Assembly (NCBI GenBank): GCA_963422385.1
Contig: OY729432.1
Span: forward strand, 2,046,001-2,110,000
Origin: JAJDTQ01 sp963422385
GTDB lineage: Bacteria > Desulfobacterota > Binatia > UBA9968 > JAJDTQ01
DNA length: 64,000 bases
Reading direction: 5' to 3'
A program made the translations under genes and the position numbers. Of this stretch, positions 43,357-51,427 are shown piece by piece. The notes beneath the pieces are model-generated. The model did not search any database, was not told the DNA's origin, and saw only the letters and a list, made by a program, of their open reading frames with translations. Within the stretch, counting starts at the first letter, position 1. Each line of letters opens with the position of its first letter.

Positions 43357-43935
43357 GTGACGAGAATTGTTCCCATCGTCGAAGGGGATGGCGAAGTGGA
43401 GGCCGTACCCGTCTTGATCCGACGGATCGGCGAGGATGTTTCCCCGCTCGACCCGCCCGACGTGTTGAGGCCGATCCGCGTTCGTCGTCAGCGTTTCGTT
43501 AAACCGGACGAAGTCGAACGCTATATTAATCTGGCTGCGATCCGTGGTGCTGCTGCCGAGACCCGGATACTTGTTTTGCTCGACGCAGATAACGATTGCC
43601 CGGCAGATCTCGGGCCGAGCGTCTTGCAACGTGCCCGCGCGGCACGTTCCGACCGTCGCATCGAGGTGGTTGTGGCAAACCGCGAGTACGAGTCGTGGTT
43701 CATCGCCGCGGTGGATTCCCTGCAAGGAACGCGGGGGATCTCGGCTGACACGGAAGTCCCGCAAGACCTGGAGTCCATCCGGGGAGCCAAGGCATGGCTC
43801 CGCAGCCGAATGAGTGGTCCATACAGTCCGACAGCCGACCAAGCTACGTTTACGGCTCGTTTCGACATGGCCTTGGCGCGCCGCCGCTCCCCGTCGTTTG
43901 ACAAGATGTGGCGTGCGGTGAGTGCCCTGTTGTAG
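43357..43935 (+). CDS. DUF4276-family, TOPRIM-like protein
   Basis: 192 residues. The start 'IVPIVEGDGEVEAVPVLIRRI' and 'ETRILVLLDADNDCPADLG' place Glu9/Glu13 and the D76-x-D78 pair as in TOPRIM metal sites; 'VVVANREYESWFIAAVDSL' follows, typical of DUF4276. GTG start with GAGGAG 5 nt upstream. Close coupling with the AAA ATPase resembles two-gene AAA plus TOPRIM systems (OLD/Gabija/PARIS-like), where the TOPRIM part is the nuclease and the ATPase the sensor. That role is inferred from architecture. Confidence 0.78.
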   Translation: MTRIVPIVEGDGEVEAVPVLIRRIGEDVSPLDPPDVLRPIRVRRQRFVKPDEVERYINLAAIRGAAAETRILVLLDADNDCPADLGPSVLQRARAARSDRRIEVVVANREYESWFIAAVDSLQGTRGISADTEVPQDLESIRGAKAWLRSRMSGPYSPTADQATFTARFDMALARRRSPSFDKMWRAVSALL

Positions 43936-44251
43936 CAGGATAGCGGACGCCTGTTCCGCGCCCTGTAGGATCACGTTTGGAGTATCAGACGGAACGTCGG
44001 TAGTGGTGGTGCTGGTTGGATCTCATGCCTGCTCAAGCTGCTACGTGGAGTACGAAATCCGGCAAAGCGAAGCCGGAGGCAAAGGTCTGCTCGGGATCGA
44101 TATCAGCAAGATCAAGGACTGTCATGGAAACACGACCCAGCGGTGTGGCCGGATATCAGAAGGTTATCCGTTCTATCGGTGGAATGATCATGACGGTTAC
44201 CCCAACATGGGTGACTGGATTGAGGACGCTGCCAAGGCTGCTGGCCGATGA
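43922..44251 (+). pseudogene. C-terminal half of a TIR-like (MTH538/ThsB-type) protein
   Basis: From about 43970 the frame reads 'GVSDGTSVVVVLVGSH', 'YVEYEIRQSEAGGKGLLGIDISKIKDCHGNTT' and 'DWIEDAAKAAGR', the second half of the TIR-like family (DUF1863) that includes Thoeris ThsB. The N-terminal half with the nucleotide-binding loop is absent; the DNA upstream is the end of the DUF4276 gene. Thus a truncated remnant, not a working NADase-type effector. No thsA is present. It implies that an additional defence gene once stood here. Confidence 0.72.
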
Positions 44252-44477
44252 CGAACCGAGAATCGACGAGGCACTCTGTACCGCCGAGCGATCCTTCGCC
44301 AACACCATGAGTTACCGAGAGCCACTGCCCGCGGGATGCCTGCCCGGTGCGGTGGACCTGTCGCCTGCGGCCGGGAACGGGCGCGGGCCGAATTCAACAG
44401 ACGGGGCGACCTTCACACCACACTTGGTGGCCGTTGGCTGATTGCGACATTCTTGCCCAGTGCCGCATGGATACCGC

Positions 44478-47400
44478 ATGAGTACGATTCGCTATACCGC
44501 CAGTCTGCTGTACCACGACGGTCCGCAGATTATCGAAGCCCGTGACGCCGAGGGCCGTGACTATCTGGCATTGCTGGTGAAGAGGGAAAACGTGCAGGAT
44601 CGCTATCTGGCGGTGGAAGTCGTTCCTGAGCGTTTGCGCCAATTTCGCGACGGCGCACTTGACTTGAGGTCGCTGATGACCGAGTCGGCCAGGAATGGAT
44701 GGTATCTGACGACGACAGCGGCTCTCGATCAACCGTTGACGATCAAGCGGCAACAAGCGTCTCTTGAGGATAGCGGATTTCTGCCTGATGACGGCTTCCT
44801 ATTGCATTCCAGGGACGCACCGGTTGAACACAAACGAATGCTCCACGAAGCCCCTACGAAGCCGCTCAAGCCGACCAACTCCGCCGAAGTCCGCGCCGAT
44901 CTCATCCGCGCCCTTCGCTTGGACCTCGTCGGCCCTGGCGCGGACGGGTATCTGGCGGACGAGCGCCTGCCGGGCTGGGTGCGGCCGTCCAACTGGTATC
45001 TGACCGGTTTCCTTATCCCGTCCGGCGCCCGGCCCGCGCAGAGCGCGGATCACGACGAGGATGACGACATCGACGAGACGCCCGAATCGGGCGGGCTCCC
45101 GGAAGAGTCGTCCGAGGACCGCAAAGCGGCGAAGCGTGGCTTCTTCCCATCGTCCATGGGGCTGAGTTGTCTCGTTGCCAGGGAAGCGAATGCTCTGGCC
45201 GTGACCGTGCGATGGGGCGATTACGAATCCGCGAAGGTCGACGGCGCTGACGGCAATACTGCGTCAGTGTGGCAGCGGCAGCCCAACGAACGGGCGATGC
45301 AGGTGTCGCTATCGAACGCCGGCGATCACGATGTCCCGGACTCCGGCGGCTTGAGGCTCCATGTAGACGTGCGGCCCATCAACACTGAAGGTATCGCCGG
45401 GATTCCCGACGGCACGCGGGCGGTATCGGTCTTCCTGGTGAACCGGCGCGAACCCCACGACAGCAATCCAGACCTTGCCTATGCCTTCCAGGCCGAGATC
45501 GAAGTCCGTGGCGAGCCAGCCTTCGTGCCCCGGCCTGATCTGCGTGCCGTGCAGGCCATGGACTGGGACGAGCAGGTCGCCGATCTCCACTACGCGGACA
45601 CGCCCGAGTACGCCACCGGCCATGGCGTCTCCGCGGATTGGGAGGTTGTGGACGGTGTCTGCCGGAAGCTGTGCACGGCGTGGGTCCCGAGCGCCGGCGT
45701 CGACAAGACGGAAACCGTGGAGGTGCCCGGCACCGAATTGTCGATGGACGCGCTTGGGGAACTGCCTGACGGACAAGCCGCCGAGGCGGCGCTACGGCCT
45801 CTCGTGGAGCAATACCGCATCTGGATCGAGTCGCGGCGCGAGGGCATCTCGACACATACGGGCGAGCGACGCGAGACTGCCGGGGAACTCCTGCGCCGGG
45901 CCGGCATCGCGGCGGATCGCATCGAGCGTGGCATCGCCGTGCTGGTGGAGGATGCGGACGCCCTCGACGCATTCCGCGTGGCCAACCGCGCTGTTGCGCG
46001 CGCCCTCCGGCAGCGGCTTGCCGAGCAGTTTACCGATCAGCCGCCCCGCTGGCGCGCCTTTCAACTCGCCTTCATCCTGCTGAACGTCCCCGGCCTCGCC
46101 GATCCGCTCGATCCCGACCGCGAGACCGTGGACCTGCTCTTCTTCCCGACCGGCGGCGGCAAGACGGAGGCGTACCTGGGCCTAGCGGCCTTCGCGATGG
46201 TGCTGCGAAGACTCCGCAATCCCGGACGGAACGGGCTTCAAGGCGCGGGCGTGAGCGTCATCATGCGGTACACGCTGCGCCTGCTCACCCTGGATCAGCT
46301 AGCCCGCGCGTCCGGCATGGTCTGCGCATTGGAGCTCGAACGCGAAGCTGACGCTGCGCGGTACGGTGAATGGCCGTTCGAGATCGGCCTGTGGGTTGGC
46401 AAGGCGGCGACGCCCAACCTCATGGGCCGGAAAGGCGAACGCCGCTCGGATTCCGCCCGCGCCAAGACCCGGCAGTTCAAGGCGAACCCCAGAGGCAGAC
46501 CCTCCCCGATCCCCCTCGAAAGCTGTCCCTGGTGCGGGACCCGCTTCGAACCTGCCTCCTTCACGCTGGCGCCGAACGACGATCGGCCGACCGAGTTGCG
46601 CGTTGTTTGCGCGAACTTCGAATGCGACTTCAGTGGCGACCGGCCGCTGCCGATCCTGGCAGTGGACGAGCCCATCTACCGTCGCCTTCCGGCCTTCCTG
46701 GTCTCGACCGTGGACAAGTTCGCATCGCTCCCTTGGGTAGCGCAGAGCGGCAAGCTTCTCGGCGGCGCTGAACGACGCGATGGCAAAGGCTTCTACGGGG
46801 CGGAGGAACCGGGAACGGGCCAGCGTCTCGACAGCCCGCTGCTGCCGCCCGATCTCGTGATCCAGGACGAGCTGCATCTGATCTCCGGGCCGCTCGGCAC
46901 CATGGTGGGGCTATATGAAGCCGCCATCGAGGCGTTGTGCGTGCGCGGTCTCGATGGTCGGAAGGTGCGCCCCAAGATCGTCGCCTCCACCGCCACCGTC
47001 CGCCAAGCCCAGGACCAGATCCAGGCCCTTTTTGCGAGGCCCACTACCCGGGTCTTCCCGCCGCCGGGATCGGACCGGCGCGACTCCTTCTTCGCTCGCA
47101 CTGTGCAGGAAGGGCAGGCGGCGCGTCTCTACCTCGGCGTCGCCTCGCCGGGGCGCAGCCCCAAGGTCCTCATGCGCAAGGTCTGGCTCGCGCTCATGGG
47201 CGCCGCCGAGTTGGCGTACCGGGACGCCGGCGGACACAAGAACCAGGACAATCCCGCCGACCCGTACATGACCGTGCTCGGCTACTTCAACAGCCTTCGC
47301 GAACTGGGCGGCGCGCGCCGCATCCTGGAGGAAGAGGTTCGGAACACCGTCAAGCAATACGGTGACCGCAAACGAATCGGCGAGCAGCGCGGACTGTTTC

Positions 47401-48233
47401 GGGACCGCAGGACGTTCTCGGAGGTGGTGGAGCTGACTTCGCGCGTCTCCACGGATAAAGTAGCCGAGGCGCGCCAGCGCCTGGAGTGCTCGTTCCACGA
47501 GAAGGGGCGGGTGGACTGCGCCATCGCCACCAACATGATCTCGGTCGGGCTTGATATTCCCCGGCTGGGTCTCATGGCGGTTCTGGGCCAGCCGAAAACC
47601 CATGCGGAGTACATCCAGGCGACCAGCCGCGTGGGGCGCGACGACCATCGGCCGGGGCTCGTCGTCACCTTGCTGAACGTGCACAAGCCACGCGACCGCT
47701 CGCATTACGAACGGTACCGCCACTATCACGAGACCTTCTACCGTTCGGTGGAGGTGTCGAGCGTGACGCCGTTTTCCGCCCGCGCCCTGGATCGCGGGTT
47801 CGCCGGGGCGCTCGTGGGCCTCGCCCGCCACGTCGAGGGGAAGCTGACGCCCTCAAAGGGTGCCGAGCAGATCGCTGGCGCGCGTGCCGCCATTGAGCGG
47901 AGGCTGCTCGATGTGTTCCACCAACGGGTCGAGCGGCAGCCGTTCACGTATGAAGCAGAGCGCGACGAACGGCTGCAAAGCGTACGGAGCCGCGTCGTCG
48001 ATCTGCTCGATTCCTGGCGTACGGTCGTGGAGGACTATCGTGCGGCCGGCGTCGCGGTGAAGTATCAGAAATATGAGCCGGGGCAGGGTCGCCCTTTGCT
48101 GCGCGAGATGCTCGACAAGACTTTCGAATCCGGCGACCACCGCAAGTTTCGCGCGAACCGCTCCCTGCGCGATGTGGAGCCGGAGGTCCATCTTTACCTC
48201 CGGGAACTGACTGGACAGGATGTGGAGCAATGA
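44478..48233 (+). CDS. drmA: DISARM helicase-domain protein DrmA, with an extra N-terminal domain
   Basis: 1251 residues. Residues 1-115 ('LLYHDGPQIIEARDAEGRDYLALLV', 'RYLAVEVVPERLRQFRDGALDLRSLM') resemble a DUF6575-like stand-alone domain; the DrmA body starts near 'VRADLIRALRLDLVGPG...LPGWVRPSNWYLTGFLIP'. Helicase motifs: Walker A 'FFPTGGGKTEAYLG' near 557, 'VIMRYTLRLLTLDQLAR', D-E-L-H box 'VIQDELHLISGPLG' near 796, 'IVASTATVR', and 'IQATSRVGRD' near 1046. A Cys-rich zinc module ('CPWCGTRF'...'CANFECDF') lies between motifs. DrmA with DrmB forms the DNA-loading core of DISARM. Start ATG 44478; its stop overlaps drmB by 4 nt. Confidence 0.92.
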   Translation: MSTIRYTASLLYHDGPQIIEARDAEGRDYLALLVKRENVQDRYLAVEVVPERLRQFRDGALDLRSLMTESARNGWYLTTTAALDQPLTIKRQQASLEDSGFLPDDGFLLHSRDAPVEHKRMLHEAPTKPLKPTNSAEVRADLIRALRLDLVGPGADGYLADERLPGWVRPSNWYLTGFLIPSGARPAQSADHDEDDDIDETPESGGLPEESSEDRKAAKRGFFPSSMGLSCLVAREANALAVTVRWGDYESAKVDGADGNTASVWQRQPNERAMQVSLSNAGDHDVPDSGGLRLHVDVRPINTEGIAGIPDGTRAVSVFLVNRREPHDSNPDLAYAFQAEIEVRGEPAFVPRPDLRAVQAMDWDEQVADLHYADTPEYATGHGVSADWEVVDGVCRKLCTAWVPSAGVDKTETVEVPGTELSMDALGELPDGQAAEAALRPLVEQYRIWIESRREGISTHTGERRETAGELLRRAGIAADRIERGIAVLVEDADALDAFRVANRAVARALRQRLAEQFTDQPPRWRAFQLAFILLNVPGLADPLDPDRETVDLLFFPTGGGKTEAYLGLAAFAMVLRRLRNPGRNGLQGAGVSVIMRYTLRLLTLDQLARASGMVCALELEREADAARYGEWPFEIGLWVGKAATPNLMGRKGERRSDSARAKTRQFKANPRGRPSPIPLESCPWCGTRFEPASFTLAPNDDRPTELRVVCANFECDFSGDRPLPILAVDEPIYRRLPAFLVSTVDKFASLPWVAQSGKLLGGAERRDGKGFYGAEEPGTGQRLDSPLLPPDLVIQDELHLISGPLGTMVGLYEAAIEALCVRGLDGRKVRPKIVASTATVRQAQDQIQALFARPTTRVFPPPGSDRRDSFFARTVQEGQAARLYLGVASPGRSPKVLMRKVWLALMGAAELAYRDAGGHKNQDNPADPYMTVLGYFNSLRELGGARRILEEEVRNTVKQYGDRKRIGEQRGLFRDRRTFSEVVELTSRVSTDKVAEARQRLECSFHEKGRVDCAIATNMISVGLDIPRLGLMAVLGQPKTHAEYIQATSRVGRDDHRPGLVVTLLNVHKPRDRSHYERYRHYHETFYRSVEVSSVTPFSARALDRGFAGALVGLARHVEGKLTPSKGAEQIAGARAAIERRLLDVFHQRVERQPFTYEAERDERLQSVRSRVVDLLDSWRTVVEDYRAAGVAVKYQKYEPGQGRPLLREMLDKTFESGDHRKFRANRSLRDVEPEVHLYLRELTGQDVEQ

Positions 48234-50023
48234 GTGGCCGAGCCCATGGGCAGGTTCGCCAAAGTCAGGTGATCACCACCTACGGCCCCGGCGCGCTCAT
48301 CGATTTGCCGAGGCACTCGGCGATCGTCGGCGGCCTCGACACATGGCCGGTCGGACTGGATGAGGTGGTCGAGCCGAGGCTCACGTACAAGCTCCAGATT
48401 ATGACCGGCGTCCCTGCGCCGAGGCTCTATGCGCCGCCTCCCGAGCCTAGCGAACCATGGGCCCCGGCGAGAGGCATCGGGGCGTGGCGCTTTCCGGATT
48501 GGTTCGTTGTGCAGGAACAGGCCGGCAACGGCGAAGAGCACACGCGCTCGCGGCGTCTGGTTCATCGCAAGGGGCTGGACGAGAAGGGAGGCTTCGATCG
48601 CTGCCCCGTGGTGCCGACCCGCTTCGTGCGAGCTTGCCCGAGGGGTCACGTGGACGACCTCGACTGGACCGGTTTCGTGCATGGCGCCGACAGTGACTGT
48701 CGGCGCCAGCTCTGGCTCGACGAACGCGGGACGACCGGCGACTTGGCCGATCTTGTCGTGCGTTGCGAGTGCAAGAAATCGCGGCGTCTCTACGAAGCCG
48801 CGGAGTTCGATCAGAATCCGCTCGGCGCCTGCCGGGGCATGCGGCCCTGGCTGGGCCGCAACACGAACGAAGACTGCAACCAGCGGAGTCGCCTGCTCAT
48901 CCGCACCGCGTCCAACGCCTACTTTCCGCAGATCGTCAGCGTGCTGTCGCTGCCGGATCAAGGGGCGGCGGTCGGGCGTGTCGTCGGCGAGTTGTGGGAC
49001 GACCTCCAGATCGTGGAAGACGCCGCCGGACTCGCCTTCATCAAGAAGAAGCCGAACGTCGCAGCGGCGCTCGACCGGTTCGACGATGAAGAGATCTTTC
49101 ACGCCATCCGCGAGCGCAGGGGCGGCAAGGGGGGCGACCGTCCAGTGAAGCAAGTCGAGCTTGACGCCCTTCTCGGCGCCCGCGAGGGATTTGGCGACGA
49201 CGTGCCCATCGATCCCGACTTTCATGCCCGCAGGCTGCCCGACGGCGTGTGGCGCCGATCCGGACAGAGCGTGGGAATCGCGTCCGTCGTTCAGCTCCAC
49301 CGCCTGCGCGAAGTGCTGACCCTCATCGGATTCACCCGCTTCGAAGCGGTGATGCCGGACATCCACGGCGAGTACGAAACCGACGTGGAGCGGGCAGAGA
49401 TCGCGCTGGAGCCGCAGTGGTATCCAGCCGTCGAGAATCGTGGCGAGGGGGTGTTCATCCAGCTACGCACGGGTGCGGTGGAGGAGTGGCTGCGGCGTCC
49501 GCCGGTCAAGGAGCGACTTGAACAACTCGCTAAAGGTCACTCGGCTTGGCAGCAAGGGCGCAAGACGCAACGCCCGTTTCCGGGCGGACCCTATGTACTG
49601 CTGCACACGATCTCGCACCTGCTGATCCAGTCGCTGGCGATGCGCTGCGGCTATCCGGCGAGTTCCATTCGCGAACGGATCTACGCCGAGGGGGGCGCGG
49701 ATGGTGAGCGTTTCGGCATTCTTCTCTACACGGGCAGCCCCGATGCCGAGGGAACGCTCGGCGGCCTGGTTCAGCAAGGCCGCCACATTGGGGATCATCT
49801 CGCCGATGCGTTGCGCATGGCCGCGCTGTGCTCCAACGACCCGATCTGCGCTCAACACACACCGGGCGAAAGCGCGGAAGAACGGCCGCTGCACGGCGCG
49901 GCGTGCCACGGCTGCGCGCTGATCGCGGAGACGTCCTGCGAGATGCGCAACGAGTATCTGGACCGTGCGCTGGTGGTGCCGGCGCTGTACGCCGCTGGAG
50001 CCGCGTTCTTCGATGCCGCCTGA
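48230..50023 (+). CDS. drmB: DISARM DUF1998-domain protein DrmB
   Basis: 597 residues. The N-terminus has the family pattern 'RQSQVITTYGPGALIDLP'; Cys/His-rich segments include 'RACPRGHVDDLDW' and 'VRCECKKSRRLYEA'. The C-terminal DUF1998 part has 'VLLHTISHLLIQSLAMRCGYPASSIRERIY', 'GILLYTGSPDAEGTLGGLVQQG' and the metal-type cysteines of 'CSNDPIC', 'CHGCALIAETSCE'. It partners DrmA; in DISARM the pair binds DNA and restricts incoming phage. ATG overlaps the drmA stop (ATGA). No PLD-family drmC follows; the next gene is nuoA 270 bp on. Confidence 0.92.
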   Translation: MSGRAHGQVRQSQVITTYGPGALIDLPRHSAIVGGLDTWPVGLDEVVEPRLTYKLQIMTGVPAPRLYAPPPEPSEPWAPARGIGAWRFPDWFVVQEQAGNGEEHTRSRRLVHRKGLDEKGGFDRCPVVPTRFVRACPRGHVDDLDWTGFVHGADSDCRRQLWLDERGTTGDLADLVVRCECKKSRRLYEAAEFDQNPLGACRGMRPWLGRNTNEDCNQRSRLLIRTASNAYFPQIVSVLSLPDQGAAVGRVVGELWDDLQIVEDAAGLAFIKKKPNVAAALDRFDDEEIFHAIRERRGGKGGDRPVKQVELDALLGAREGFGDDVPIDPDFHARRLPDGVWRRSGQSVGIASVVQLHRLREVLTLIGFTRFEAVMPDIHGEYETDVERAEIALEPQWYPAVENRGEGVFIQLRTGAVEEWLRRPPVKERLEQLAKGHSAWQQGRKTQRPFPGGPYVLLHTISHLLIQSLAMRCGYPASSIRERIYAEGGADGERFGILLYTGSPDAEGTLGGLVQQGRHIGDHLADALRMAALCSNDPICAQHTPGESAEERPLHGAACHGCALIAETSCEMRNEYLDRALVVPALYAAGAAFFDAA

Positions 50024-50098
50024 TGGCTGTTCCATGAACGGCGCCGCCGTGCGGGACATGCTGCGGTTGTTGCCGGCCTCATAGAGTTCTCCGTTCAG

Positions 50099-50137
50099 CC
50101 TTCGACTTCGCTGGCGCTACGCCCAGGATGAACGGGA
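50099..50137. repeat. Dispersed intergenic repeat, family A
   Basis: CCTTCGACTTCGCTGGCGCT followed by ACGCCCAGGATGAACGG, inverted relative to the copy at 17566-17605. It marks the border between the defence island and the nuo operon. Confidence 0.65.
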
Positions 50138-50293
50138 GGAATCCTCCCATGCTCCCCGAAATTGCAACCTACAGGCCCATTTCCGTTGGACAAGACTGAC
50201 TGATAGTTGACATCCCCTTGACCCGTATACTAGGCTTCGATTCCAGCCTAGGCATGACTCTCCTGACAACAAGAACGTGCGTGGCGATGCATC

Positions 50294-50695
50294 ATGGGTA
50301 GCGAGACGCTCTGGCCGCTGGGCCTTTACTTTTTGATTGCTCTCGTGGTGGCGGGGAGCATGATCGGCCTGTCGTTTGTCTTGGGAGAACGTCACTCGGA
50401 TCGTGCGACCGGGCAACCCTACGAGTCCGGCATCGTTTCCACCGGCACGGCGCGGGTGCGGTTGTCGGTGAAGTTCTACATCGTCGCGATGCTGTTCGTG
50501 ATCTTCGATCTCGAAGCCGTCTTCATCTTTGCCTACGCCGTGGCGTACGAGGAGGTGGGCTGGGCCGGATACACGGGTCTGCTGGTGTTCGTCGCGGTGC
50601 TGGTGGTGGCGCTGATCTACGAGTACCGGATGGGCGCGCTGGACTGGGAGCCGGTTCGGCTCAGGATGGCCAAGGCCGCTCGGGAGAAAGGATAG
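50294..50695 (+). CDS. nuoA: NADH-quinone oxidoreductase subunit A
   Basis: 133-residue membrane subunit with three hydrophobic helices and the loop between helices 1 and 2 containing 'PYESGIVSTGTARVRLSVKFYIVAMLFVIFDLEAVFIFAYA', the NuoA signature. It sits at the quinone-side junction of complex I. First gene of the operon; 9 bp separate it from nuoB. ATG at 50294 without a strong ribosome binding site. Confidence 0.95.
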   Translation: MGSETLWPLGLYFLIALVVAGSMIGLSFVLGERHSDRATGQPYESGIVSTGTARVRLSVKFYIVAMLFVIFDLEAVFIFAYAVAYEEVGWAGYTGLLVFVAVLVVALIYEYRMGALDWEPVRLRMAKAAREKG

Positions 50696-50704
50696 AGGGA
50701 CCCC

Positions 50705-51334
50705 ATGCAATGGTCGTTGTCCAAGTCCCGGCCGGCCGAGCCGGAGAAGGGCGGCTTCGACGAAGCCATCAGGCGGCTTCTGGTCATGGCCCGCATGGAG
50801 GATCTGGTCACCTGGGGGCGCAAGAACTCCATCTGGCCGTTCCATTTCGGGCTGTCCTGCTGTTTCGTGGAGATGGCCACGAGCCTTACGAGCAAGTTCG
50901 ACGTGGCCCGCTTCGGCGCCGAGGTCATCCGCGGAACGCCGCGCGAGGCCGACGTCATCGTGATCGCGGGTACCTGCTTCATCAAGATGGCGCCCATCGT
51001 GCGGCGCCTGTACGAGCAGATGATGGAGCCCCGCTGGGTCATCTCCATGGGCGCCTGCGCCAACTCCGGCGGCATGTACGACATCTACAGCGTGGTCCAG
51101 GGGGTGGACAAGATCCTGCCGGTGGACGTCTACGTGCCGGGATGCCCGCCCAGCCCCTTCGCTTTTCTGGAAGCGTTGACGTTGTTGCAGAAGGCCGTGG
51201 GCAACGAGCGCCGGCCGCTGAGCTGGATGGTGGGGCCCCAGGGTGTGGAGAAGGGGTCGATGCCCGCGATGCGGGAGGTCAAGCGGCCCGACCGCGTCCG
51301 CGCCACGAGCCTGCGCACGCCGGACGAAGTCTAA
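50705..51334 (+). CDS. nuoB: NADH-quinone oxidoreductase subunit B
   Basis: 209 residues. Carries the terminal cluster N2: adjacent cysteines in 'FGLSCCFVEMA', then 'SMGACANSGGMYD' and 'YVPGCPPSPFAF'. N2 passes electrons to quinone. GAGGG lies 4 nt before the ATG. The basic C-terminal tail is longer than in short homologues. Confidence 0.96.
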   Translation: MQWSLSKSRPAEPEKGGFDEAIRRLLVMARMEDLVTWGRKNSIWPFHFGLSCCFVEMATSLTSKFDVARFGAEVIRGTPREADVIVIAGTCFIKMAPIVRRLYEQMMEPRWVISMGACANSGGMYDIYSVVQGVDKILPVDVYVPGCPPSPFAFLEALTLLQKAVGNERRPLSWMVGPQGVEKGSMPAMREVKRPDRVRATSLRTPDEV

Positions 51335-51427
51335 CGTCCCGATGAGCAGATCTCTTTCGTTCGCCGGCATGGATCATGGCTTCAGCGCGGCGTCCGTTCG
51401 ACAGGAACAGGGCGGTGGGTCCGACCT

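Noticed and set aside
50207..50231. Sigma-70-like promoter for nuoA (TTGACA at 50207, TATACT at 50226)
   Set aside because: Both hexamers are good but the spacer is 13 bp, too short for a standard promoter; not listed as a feature.
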